Source of the DNA: Thermostichus sp047461615
GTDB lineage: Bacteria > Cyanobacteriota > Cyanobacteriia > Thermostichales > Thermostichaceae
Reading direction: 5' to 3'
DNA: 64,000 nucleotides
Assembly (NCBI RefSeq): GCF_047461615.1
Contig: NZ_JANSHI010000005.1
Coordinates: forward strand, 1-64,000
The notes beneath the pieces were generated by a model. The model did no database searches. It was not told where the DNA came from and saw only the letters and a list, made by a program, of their open reading frames with translations. This document shows, one piece after another, positions 24,995-31,720 of this stretch (its first letter is position 1; each line of letters opens with the position of its first letter). A program made the translations under genes and the position numbers.

Positions 24995-25624
24995 ATGACT
25001 GCGAGTTACCTACCCTTGGCCCAGACTTTTCTGCCCCGTTCTTCTCGCATTCGCGATCTGCTGCTGGTGGTGGGAGGGAGTCTATTCGTAGCAGCTCTGG
25101 CGCAGGTGAGGATCCCTCTGCCTTTTACACCGGTGCCCATCACTGGACAAACCTTTGGGGTAATGCTGGTGGGAGCAGGCTTTGGGGCCAGGCTGGGCTT
25201 TCTCGCCTTGCTGCTGTACCTGCTGGAGGGGCTCTTGGGATTGCCCTTCTTCAGCGGCGGCGGCTCTGGGCTCAGACACCTAGCGGGGGCAACAGGAGGC
25301 TACCTGCTGGCTTTTCCCTTGGCCGCAGGGCTAATGGGCTGGTTTGTGGAGCGCTGGGGGGTAGATCGCAGTCCCTGGAAGATGGCAGCGGCAATGCTCT
25401 CCTGCTCGGCTTTGATCTACGCTCTGGGAGCTACTTGGCTGGGGGTGTGGCTGAACGAGAATGTTGGACCCACCTCCGCCTTGGCGGTGCTCAGCAAGGG
25501 GGTGTTTCCCTTCATTCCCGGGGATTTACTGAAGTGTGCGCTGGCCGCAGCCCTGCTGCCCACCACTTGGCGCTGGCTGGGGCGGGAGCAGTCGGCAGCC
25601 GATCCCGAGTCACCCTCCCCCTAG
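24995..25624 (+). CDS. bioY: Biotin transporter substrate-binding subunit BioY
   Basis: Start chosen at ATG 24995 after CCAGG; ATGs at 24971 and 24929 are in frame. The protein has about 209 residues, matching BioY. It has six hydrophobic segments and the BioY signatures VRIPLPFTPVPITGQTFGVML near 38-58, GFGARLGFLALLLYLLEGLLGLPFF, and PFIPGDLLKCALAAALLP. This is the S-component of an ECF biotin importer; no bioM/bioN is adjacent. It can act alone or with a shared energy-coupling module. Sits just after the assembly gap. Confidence 0.92.
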   Translation: MTASYLPLAQTFLPRSSRIRDLLLVVGGSLFVAALAQVRIPLPFTPVPITGQTFGVMLVGAGFGARLGFLALLLYLLEGLLGLPFFSGGGSGLRHLAGATGGYLLAFPLAAGLMGWFVERWGVDRSPWKMAAAMLSCSALIYALGATWLGVWLNENVGPTSALAVLSKGVFPFIPGDLLKCALAAALLPTTWRWLGREQSAADPESPSP

Positions 25625-25688
25625 GAGCAGAATCTAAAAAAAAGATGATGTCTGCTGGGACCGAGTTTTTTTTCTGGGATCCTAGTAC

Positions 25689-25800
25689 TTGATCAAAGCG
25701 GTGTTCAAAGCCACCCATTAATGGAGCGCGTCTTTATATTGCTCTAGAGCTTTGTAGGTCGCTGGCCGGTCGCGACATGCCCCCCTTGGGGGCCCTTTTT
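25689..25800 (+). ncRNA. Candidate small RNA with intrinsic terminator
   Basis: Between bioY and gshB (208 bp) a TTGATC box at 25689 is followed about 24 bases later by TAATGG. Downstream are a hairpin GTCGC-loop-GCGAC (25758-25776) and a terminator GCCCCC-CTT-GGGGGC followed by CCTTTTT (25779-25800). A transcript of about 70-80 nt starting near 25727 fits a cyanobacterial sRNA. It could instead be the end of the bioY transcript. No known Yfr motif is seen. Confidence 0.35.
25779..25800 (+). terminator. Rho-independent terminator
   Basis: Stem GCCCCC/GGGGGC with loop CTT, then CC and TTTTT. Plus-strand orientation, ending either bioY transcription (154 bp after its stop) or the candidate sRNA. 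Confidence 0.7.
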
Positions 25801-25832
25801 ATTGGCCCTACAACGTTGAAGGGCACGCTAGC

Positions 25833-26780
25833 TTAGGTTTTAACAGGTACCTTTTTCTCCAGCCACTCGGCCACTTGGTTAGCCAGATCAACTCCCTGCA
25901 ACTGACTGATCTCCCGCAACATGGTTGGGCTAGTAACGTTAACCTCCGTCAGCCGCTCGCCAATCACGTCAATGCCTACAAAATAGAGTTTCTCCTGGCG
26001 CAGTACTGGCGCCAAGGCTGCGCAGAGAGCCCGTTCCTTTTCGGTAATCTCAGTTTTCTCCACCCGACCCCCAGCAGCCACATTGCCCCGGAAATCTCCC
26101 TCGCTGGGGACGCGGTTGACTGCACCTAAAGGTTCTCCCTCCAGCAACAAAATGCGCTTATCTCCCGCTGCTGCCTGGGGCAAATACTCTTGCACCATCA
26201 CGGGCAGCCGGCCAAATTGAGTGCTCAGCTCGATGAGGGAATTGAGGTTGGGATCCCCGGCAGTGAGCCGTAGGATCCCTTCTCCCCCTTTGCCGCCCAG
26301 AGGCTTAAGCACTGCCTGCCCTACCTGCTCGACAAATTGGCGGAGCAAGGCCTTATTGCTGCTAACACAGGTGCGCGGGATCCACTCCTTAAATTGCAGG
26401 GCGTAGAGCTTTTCGTTGGCCGAGCGGATGCCAGCGGGATGGTTGAGCACTAGGGTACGGCTGGGAGGGAGGTGATCCAAGAGGTAGGTGGCGTAGAGAT
26501 AGGCCGTATCCACCGGCGGATCCTTGCGCATCCATACCGCCTGCATATGACTCAAGGGCACCAGGCGCCGTTCTTTGACCTCATACCAGGGATCCGCCTT
26601 TAGATCCAGCACGATTTCGGATACCGACCCCCACGTTTCCCCTTGATCCCAGTAGAGATCGCCCAATTCCAGACAGAAAACGCGGTGTCCTCGTCGCTGT
26701 AGCGCCTCCATCAGGGCAATGCTGGTGTCGTGGTTTACCTGCAACTGGGACAGCGGATCGACGATAAAGGCTACCTGCAT
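25833..26780 (-). CDS. gshB: Glutathione synthetase
   Basis: A 315-residue ATP-grasp enzyme that joins gamma-glutamylcysteine to glycine. Visible are the N-terminal VAFIVDPLSQLQVNHDTSIALM motif, MRKDPPVDTAYLYATYLLDHL, NHPAGIRSANEKLYALQF, VLKPLGGKGGEGILRL (ATP-binding Gly-rich loop near 158-173), and EYLPQAAAGDKRILLLEGEP. The C-terminal DVIGERLTEVNVTSPTMLREI is the metal-binding end. Single gene, convergent with bioY. Supplies glutathione used by the grxC product at 48540. Confidence 0.95.
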   Translation of the reverse strand: MQVAFIVDPLSQLQVNHDTSIALMEALQRRGHRVFCLELGDLYWDQGETWGSVSEIVLDLKADPWYEVKERRLVPLSHMQAVWMRKDPPVDTAYLYATYLLDHLPPSRTLVLNHPAGIRSANEKLYALQFKEWIPRTCVSSNKALLRQFVEQVGQAVLKPLGGKGGEGILRLTAGDPNLNSLIELSTQFGRLPVMVQEYLPQAAAGDKRILLLEGEPLGAVNRVPSEGDFRGNVAAGGRVEKTEITEKERALCAALAPVLRQEKLYFVGIDVIGERLTEVNVTSPTMLREISQLQGVDLANQVAEWLEKKVPVKT

Positions 26781-26905
26781 GGGTGGTTAGGGTTCGCAAA
26801 CAAAAGGCTGCCCCGAGTATGCAATAAATCTGAGCGAATTCAGCAGGGCTGGCTTTATTAACATCCTCTTAACCTCAGCAAGCGGCGCAAACGTTAGCTT
26901 GATAA

Positions 26906-27712
26906 ATGGAATTCCTAGTTAGCCCTCCATCCTCGGCTAGGTTGACCGGGTTTCTGGTTCAGTTTGTGAGGAATAGCCCATCCGTGAGTGCTCCTTCTTC
27001 TCAACCCTTGGAGCCGGTTCGCATTGAAACTACGCGGGATCTGCTGGAAGCCCTGCGGCAGGGACGTTCCCTTGTGGGTGCCAACCTCGAAGGCGCTTAC
27101 CTCTCGCGGGGCCTGTTCGACCGCATTCGGATGCCCAAGGCCAACTTGACGCGGGCCAACCTGCGCTCGCTCAGCATGCAGCAGGCGGATCTGCGGCTGT
27201 GCAACTTTCGCCGCGCCGAGATGGAGCGGGCCAATTTTGCTGCCTCAGATTTGCGGGGATCCAGCTTTAGCCAGGCTATAGGGGACTATAGCAACTTCAC
27301 CGCTGCCAAGCTGGACAAAAGCAGCTTTCAGGAAGGCCACTTCAGCCACTCCATCTTTCATAAGGCCAGCTTGGTGGCTGCCAACCTAACGGGAGGCGAC
27401 TTTTTTGCCGCTGACTTTCGCCAAGCCAACCTATTTCGCTGCAACCTCTCGCAGGCAGTCCTGGCTTGTTGTCAGCTGCAACAGGCTAACTTCGACCAAG
27501 CCCTCTTGGTGGGAGCCAACCTGCAAGAAGCCCAAATCGAAGGGGCCAGCTTTGTCGGCGCCGACTTTACCGACGCCAAGCTCTCCGAGGAAATGCGCAA
27601 GTTCTTGATTGAGCACGCCAGCGGCACCAACGAGCTGACCCAGCGGGACACTCTCACCACGCTGCTGGCAGGACTAAGGCCTAAGTCGCGCAAGCTGTTT
27701 GGGCTGCTGTAG
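26906..27712 (+). CDS. Pentapeptide repeat protein
   Basis: A 268-residue protein. About 30 pentapeptide units A(N/D)LxX run from residue 65 to 215 (for example LVGANLEGAYLSRGLF, ANLTRANLRSLSMQQADLRL, ASLVAANLTGGDFFAADF). They build a right-handed quadrilateral beta-helix. An N-terminal 50-residue segment and a C-terminal tail (SEEMRKFLIEHASGTNEL) cap it. Pentapeptide proteins are common in cyanobacteria; function is unknown here. No signal peptide is clear, so cytosolic is likely. Confidence 0.88.
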   Translation: MEFLVSPPSSARLTGFLVQFVRNSPSVSAPSSQPLEPVRIETTRDLLEALRQGRSLVGANLEGAYLSRGLFDRIRMPKANLTRANLRSLSMQQADLRLCNFRRAEMERANFAASDLRGSSFSQAIGDYSNFTAAKLDKSSFQEGHFSHSIFHKASLVAANLTGGDFFAADFRQANLFRCNLSQAVLACCQLQQANFDQALLVGANLQEAQIEGASFVGADFTDAKLSEEMRKFLIEHASGTNELTQRDTLTTLLAGLRPKSRKLFGLL

Positions 27713-27760
27713 GCTGGGTACAAATCCTAGGTTGGCCCTGAGAGGTCGGAATCCCAAACC

Positions 27761-27997
27761 TTAAAATTGGTTGAGGTCGATGCCAGCCTCGCGGGCCATA
27801 GCTCCTAGCCCTTTGGTCTTAAGGGTTTTCAGGGCCTTGGTGGAGACACGCAGACGAACGAACCGCTTACCTTCTTCCCACCAGATGCGCTTCCACTGCA
27901 GGTTTACTTCCTGCAAGCGCTTGGTGCGTCGGTGAGAGTGGGAGATGGCAAAGGCGTTGTTGCGCTTTTTGTTGGTCAGTTGGCAGCGACGTGCCAT
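27761..27997 (-). CDS. rpmB: 50S ribosomal protein L28
   Basis: ATG at 27997 gives 78 residues starting MARRCQLTNKKRNNAFAISH, the standard L28 beginning; the upstream open frame is not part of the protein. HSHRRTKRLQEVNLQ and RFVRLRVSTKALKTLKTKG complete the family pattern. The expected MARxCxxTGK reads TNKK, replacing the Gly. No Cys4 zinc ribbon is present (only one Cys), so this is the C-minus form. Gene is monocistronic, convergent with the pentapeptide gene. Confidence 0.93.
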   Translation of the reverse strand: MARRCQLTNKKRNNAFAISHSHRRTKRLQEVNLQWKRIWWEEGKRFVRLRVSTKALKTLKTKGLGAMAREAGIDLNQF

Positions 27998-28020
27998 AGG
28001 AGGCAAGCAACTCAGCCCCG

Positions 28021-28377
28021 CTATTGTATAGCGCCTTTCCGCTGGGCAGCAAGTTGGGCTTGCAACTGGGCTAGCTCTGCCCTCAATTGGGCAAAGGTTT
28101 GTTGGCAGTGGTTGACGCTTCTCAGGGGCAGCTCTTCGTTTTTGGCAATGCAAGTTATCTGAACAGGCCCGTCGGGGCCTTGGCCAGTGCGATCCACCAA
28201 CACTTCCACGGTTACCAGCTTGGTGTAGGGGTTTTTTCCGGGGGGCTCGCCAGCCACCCAGTAGTCAGGACTGTGGTGGAGGATGGTGAGCTGGCAACGC
28301 TCCAGAAGGGCGCGGATGGCTTCGCTCAACTGCTCGGCCGAGCCCGTAAGCTGGGCAGTGCAAGAATATCGAGCCAT
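28021..28377 (-). CDS. Conserved cyanobacterial hypothetical protein, 118 aa
   Basis: ATG at 28377 (MARYSCTAQLTGSAEQLSEA) is preferred to the frame's first ATG at 28443. A two-layer alpha/beta protein with SPDYWVAGEPPGKNPYTKLVTVEVLVDR near 37-63 and QITCIAKNEELPLRSVNHC, and a helical Gln/Leu tail. No signal peptide or membrane segment. The pattern of a small cytosolic conserved protein suggests a real gene; family not recognised. Ends 23 bp before rpmB on the same strand, so may be co-transcribed. Confidence 0.65.
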   Translation of the reverse strand: MARYSCTAQLTGSAEQLSEAIRALLERCQLTILHHSPDYWVAGEPPGKNPYTKLVTVEVLVDRTGQGPDGPVQITCIAKNEELPLRSVNHCQQTFAQLRAELAQLQAQLAAQRKGAIQ

Positions 28378-28556
28378 AGGACGGCAAGTCACCACGGCTA
28401 TCCTACCATCAAGTCTTTGGCTCCTGCAGCCAAAGGCAAGCAAAATTGGGCTCGAGAGTACTCTGCTCCGGCTCTGCCAGTTCTAACTGGGAGAAAATGA
28501 ACTGGGCTAAAAAAACATAAGGAGCCCCTTCCGGAGCTCTCGCCGGGGAAGTTGCG

Positions 28557-29663
28557 ATGTCTAGGGTTTCCCCTCTAGCCCCTTCTCTCTTGCTGCTGGG
28601 ATCCCTTGCTCTAGCTTGGACAGGCGTGGCTTCTGCCCAAGCGCAGCCTTTTCAACCGGGCGATCTGGATGGGGATGGCCGTTTGACGGTGCAGGATCGC
28701 AACCTGTTGGGGGCCTATTTGCGGGGAGAGCGGGGGCTGACTGACAACCAGATCCTGGCTGCCGATGTCGATCAGGACGGGCGGATTACGGAAGCCGATT
28801 GGCAGGTTCTGCAGCAGCGCCTTCAGACAGCTACGGAAGCTCCCACCGGACAGGTGCAGTTGGATTCTGCCTACTCTGGGCAGGTGGTGGACCGCCTCAC
28901 AGGGCAGCCCTTGGCTGGGGTGGAGGTAGCCATCCCAGGGGCAGGGATTGCAGTGCGCACCGATGCCCAGGGGCGGTTTCGCCTGCCAGGGCCGCTGCCG
29001 GCAGAAGAGATTTTGGTGGCGCGGCTGGAGAACTATTTGCCCTATTCCCAGAGCACAGGCAACGGACAGATCGGCCGGGATCGACCTCTGCAGTTGCAGT
29101 TGGAGCGCTGGGATCCCAACACTACGCTGGTGCTGGAGGCCAATGTCATTCGCCTAGGCGATAACCGGTATTCGCCTGAGTCGGCGGCTGCCAGCCGGTT
29201 TCTAGGGCCTGCCCAAGCGGTAGAGATGACCCGCTCCTTCACCTTGGAACGCCTGCCGCCTCGCCCACCGGTTTTGCGGATTGGATCCCTGATTGGGTTG
29301 GATACTGCCGCTGCCTATCGGGCTGGCCAATCTCGGATCCCCACCGCCGATATGTCCCCTCTACAAGTCCTTCTGAATGGGGTGGAAGTTGAGCAAGTTC
29401 AGCTAGGAGGAGACGACCTGCGCATCCCTCTGCCGCTACAGCACTTGCGCCTAGGTTCAAACACCGTAACGCTGCGCACTGGCAAAACTTGGGTTCAGAC
29501 AGGCGGGATCGTCAGCGGCCCCCGTGTCAGTATTCCTCTTTTTGGTGGATCCCTGCAAATTCTACTGCCGCTAGGAGGTAACCCCCTCAGCCAGCAGGGT
29601 GGAGCGTGGGTGGATTACGACGATGTGCAGTTAGCCAACGTCACGATTGAGCTCCGCAACTAA
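28557..29663 (+). CDS. Exported dockerin / carboxypeptidase-regulatory-like protein
   Basis: ATG at 28557. A signal peptide (residues 1-28) ends ASAQAQP. A dockerin type I domain follows (about 32-80), with two Ca2+-binding loops GDLDGDGRLTVQDRNLLGAY and ADVDQDGRITEADWQVL. Next is a CarboxypepD_reg-like domain (SGQVVDRLTGQPLAGVEVAI, then TDAQGRFRLPG). The C-terminal 200 residues have no clear domain. Dockerins dock to cohesins; no cohesin gene is in the window. Secreted or surface protein. Weak hairpin 34 bp after the stop. Confidence 0.8.
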   Translation: MSRVSPLAPSLLLLGSLALAWTGVASAQAQPFQPGDLDGDGRLTVQDRNLLGAYLRGERGLTDNQILAADVDQDGRITEADWQVLQQRLQTATEAPTGQVQLDSAYSGQVVDRLTGQPLAGVEVAIPGAGIAVRTDAQGRFRLPGPLPAEEILVARLENYLPYSQSTGNGQIGRDRPLQLQLERWDPNTTLVLEANVIRLGDNRYSPESAAASRFLGPAQAVEMTRSFTLERLPPRPPVLRIGSLIGLDTAAAYRAGQSRIPTADMSPLQVLLNGVEVEQVQLGGDDLRIPLPLQHLRLGSNTVTLRTGKTWVQTGGIVSGPRVSIPLFGGSLQILLPLGGNPLSQQGGAWVDYDDVQLANVTIELRN

Positions 29664-30022
29664 CCTAACTTGCGCTGGCTAGGGATCCTGGCCAAAGCCC
29701 TTCCGAAAGGGCAGATGGCCTGCTGTTGCCTCTACCCCAGCATCTATGGAGGAGGCTTCCCAACATCCCCAGATGCGTCACGTCAGCGTTGAGCAGGACG
29801 CTTTGAGGACGTGTCTGCAGGTCGCAAGCCCATTCGCCATAGCTTCATCCGCCCCGCCCGCCCATCGAACGTGAAACCCACCCTTGGGCCGTGGCCGTGC
29901 GGCGACACCTGGAGTTCACCTGCCCCAGCTTGCCCAGACATGCCATGGCTGTTGCGGGGAGAGAGGCGGATAGCTACTCTATCGAGAGGACAGGTTCCTT
30001 TGCCAAGCGCCGGCCTGGGCCT
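29664..30022. other. Intergenic region, 359 bp
   Basis: Between the dockerin gene and the SBBP lipoprotein. Contains one perfect stem (GCCCTT/AAGGGC, loop CCGA, 29697-29712) without a T-tract, and open frames on + that have no recognised product. The frame upstream of 30023 merely extends the SBBP gene. No promoter was confidently seen. Confidence 0.4.
29697..29712 (+). other. Perfect 6-bp stem-loop
   Basis: GCCCTT, loop CCGA, AAGGGC, 34 bp after the dockerin stop. No U-run follows, so it is not a canonical terminator. It may stabilise the mRNA end. Confidence 0.35.
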
Positions 30023-31216
30023 ATGGGCAGGAAGCAAGCGCTGAGTAAGGTGGTTCTCTCTGGTGTGGCTCTTGCCAGCTCAGCGCTTCTAGCTGCCTGT
30101 GGCCGGGATCCTGGTCCTTGGTCTCGCCAGTTTGGCACCCCTTCCTCCGACGAGGCGCGCGCCCTTGCTGAGGACGGGCAGGGGAATGTCTGGGTGGCAG
30201 GGATCACCGAAGGAAGCCTTCCTGGCCAAAGTTCTGCGGGGGGCAGTGACGTTTTCTTGCGCAAGTACAACGCCCAGGGCCGAGAGCTCTGGACGCGGCA
30301 GTTTGGTACCCCTGCTTCGGACGAGGTTGTTGCCCTGGCAGTGGACAGGAGGGGGAATGCCTGGGTGGCAGGGATGACCCACGGTGCCTTCCCTGGCTAC
30401 AGCAATGCCGGCGAAGAAGACATCTTCCTGCGCAAGTACGATCCCCAAGGCAGAGAGCTCTGGACGCAGCAGTTGGGTAGCGCTGGGCCTGACCAAGTCG
30501 TTGCCATCGCTGTGGAGGGCAAGAGCAACGTCTGGGTTGCAGGAACAGGGGCAGGCAAGAGCTTTGTGCGCCAGTACAACGCCAACGGCAAGCCGCTTTG
30601 GGTCCGCGAGTTGGGAGCCCACCAGCAGGTCGCTGCCCTGGCTGCCGATGGGGCAGGAAACCTCTGGATAGCCGGATTCGTCCACGACCGCGCAAGAGCC
30701 GGTGGCTTTGTCTGCAAGCACGATCCCAGTGGCAACCAGGTTTGGATGCGCCAGTTTTCCCACCGAGGAGGCGACGGCGCTCTTTCCGTGGCCGTGGGAG
30801 GGGAGGGGAAGGTTTGGGTGGCAGGCTACGCCCAGGGCAAGAATCCGTCCAAGGCCTATGAGGTCTTCGCCCATCAGTACGATCTGTACGGCAACGAGCT
30901 CTGGAGCCGCCAATTTGCAGGTGGGCAAGGGGAGCGCGTCCTAGCCATTGCTGTGGATGGGAGTGGAAGGATTTGGGTAGCAGGCCACACGCAGGGGTCT
31001 TCCTCGAGGCGCAGCGACGCCTTTGTCCGACTTTACGAGACCAACGGCGGCGAGCTCTGGCGCCATCAGTTCGGCAGCGCCGACTTCGACTGGATCCAGG
31101 CCATTGCTGTAGGCCAAGAGGGCACCCTCGTGGTGGCAGGCGTAACCTGGGGATCCCTTGCCGACCAGTCCCATGCTGGGATGAAGGATGTCTTTGTGCG
31201 CAAGTACGGTCGTTAG
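30023..31216 (+). CDS. SBBP-repeat beta-propeller lipoprotein
   Basis: Start at ATG 30023 (MGRKQALSKVVLSG), 397 residues. Signal peptide with lipobox LLAAC, Cys26. Then about seven SBBP repeats of roughly 45 residues each: WSRQFGTPSSDEARALAEDG, GNVWVAGITEGSLPGQ, GSDVFLRKYNAQGRELW recur with small changes. SBBP repeats make a beta-propeller. Exported, probably outer-membrane or surface attached; ligand unknown. Ends DVFVRKYGR, like the short neighbour at 31347. A fragment of cobN coding sequence follows its stop directly. Confidence 0.82.
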   Translation: MGRKQALSKVVLSGVALASSALLAACGRDPGPWSRQFGTPSSDEARALAEDGQGNVWVAGITEGSLPGQSSAGGSDVFLRKYNAQGRELWTRQFGTPASDEVVALAVDRRGNAWVAGMTHGAFPGYSNAGEEDIFLRKYDPQGRELWTQQLGSAGPDQVVAIAVEGKSNVWVAGTGAGKSFVRQYNANGKPLWVRELGAHQQVAALAADGAGNLWIAGFVHDRARAGGFVCKHDPSGNQVWMRQFSHRGGDGALSVAVGGEGKVWVAGYAQGKNPSKAYEVFAHQYDLYGNELWSRQFAGGQGERVLAIAVDGSGRIWVAGHTQGSSSRRSDAFVRLYETNGGELWRHQFGSADFDWIQAIAVGQEGTLVVAGVTWGSLADQSHAGMKDVFVRKYGR

Positions 31217-31291
31217 TCCGGGGTTATTTTTCTGGAGCAGGATCCGGCTCCCCTTGTTGTTCTTTCGGCAGCCGATACAGATCTCACAGCT
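31215..31291 (+). repeat. Displaced copy of the cobN 5' coding region
   Basis: About 77 bp matching 31764-31840, within cobN codons 15-40, with three substitutions. It lies in frame after the SBBP gene stop. It lacks the cobN start and sequence downstream. The left edge is at AGTC, which is also present after the short SBBP gene. Confidence 0.8.
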
Positions 31292-31346
31292 AAACAGGTG
31301 TCAGCTGCAGAAAGCTACGCCGTGCTAGGCTCTAGGCGGTGCGGCT

Positions 31347-31670
31347 TTGGTTGCAAGGGGAGAACTTGAGAGAGATGAAAAAAGGGTGTCTAGGATAGCT
31401 CTTTTAGGAGCCTTAACTTCTTTTGCTGGTTCAACTTTCTGGGGAGCCTGCAGTTTCTCTCCAATCGATTTAGGTTTAGCCAGCCGTTCAACCGATTTGG
31501 GTTCAACCGAGTGGATCCGCCAGTTCGGAACCCCTGCGGATGAGGGGGCTGAGTCTGTTGCTGTCGATGGGCAGGGGAACGTTTGGGTAGCGGGATACAC
31601 TGAGGGAGCCCTTCCCGGCCAGTCGAGCGCTGGCGGTCAAGATGTCTTTGTGCTCAAGTACAGTCGCTAG
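31347..31670 (+). CDS. Short SBBP-repeat lipoprotein, duplicate of the upstream gene
   Basis: A 107-residue frame; the track's start is TTG 31347 and a GTG at 31386 (VSRIALLGALTSF) gives a signal-like N-terminus with a Gly-Ala-Cys at STFWGAC. One SBBP repeat follows (TEWIRQFGTPADEGAESVAVDG, then VWVAGYTEGALPGQSSAGGQDVFVLKYSR), nearly the last repeats of the 397-residue protein. Probably a truncated duplicate, possibly still made and exported. Start codon is uncertain. Located between two copies of the cobN 5' sequence. Confidence 0.5.
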   Translation: MVARGELERDEKRVSRIALLGALTSFAGSTFWGACSFSPIDLGLASRSTDLGSTEWIRQFGTPADEGAESVAVDGQGNVWVAGYTEGALPGQSSAGGQDVFVLKYSR

Positions 31671-31720
31671 TCAGGACGTACCTTGAGAAAGGTTTCATGA
31701 GGGTCACCTAGCGCTAGGCC

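Noticed and set aside
25645..25680. Poly-A / poly-T pair after bioY as a terminator
   Set aside because: A8 and T8 runs could pair, but the 16-20 base loop is long and no G+C stem supports it; the site at 25779 is better.
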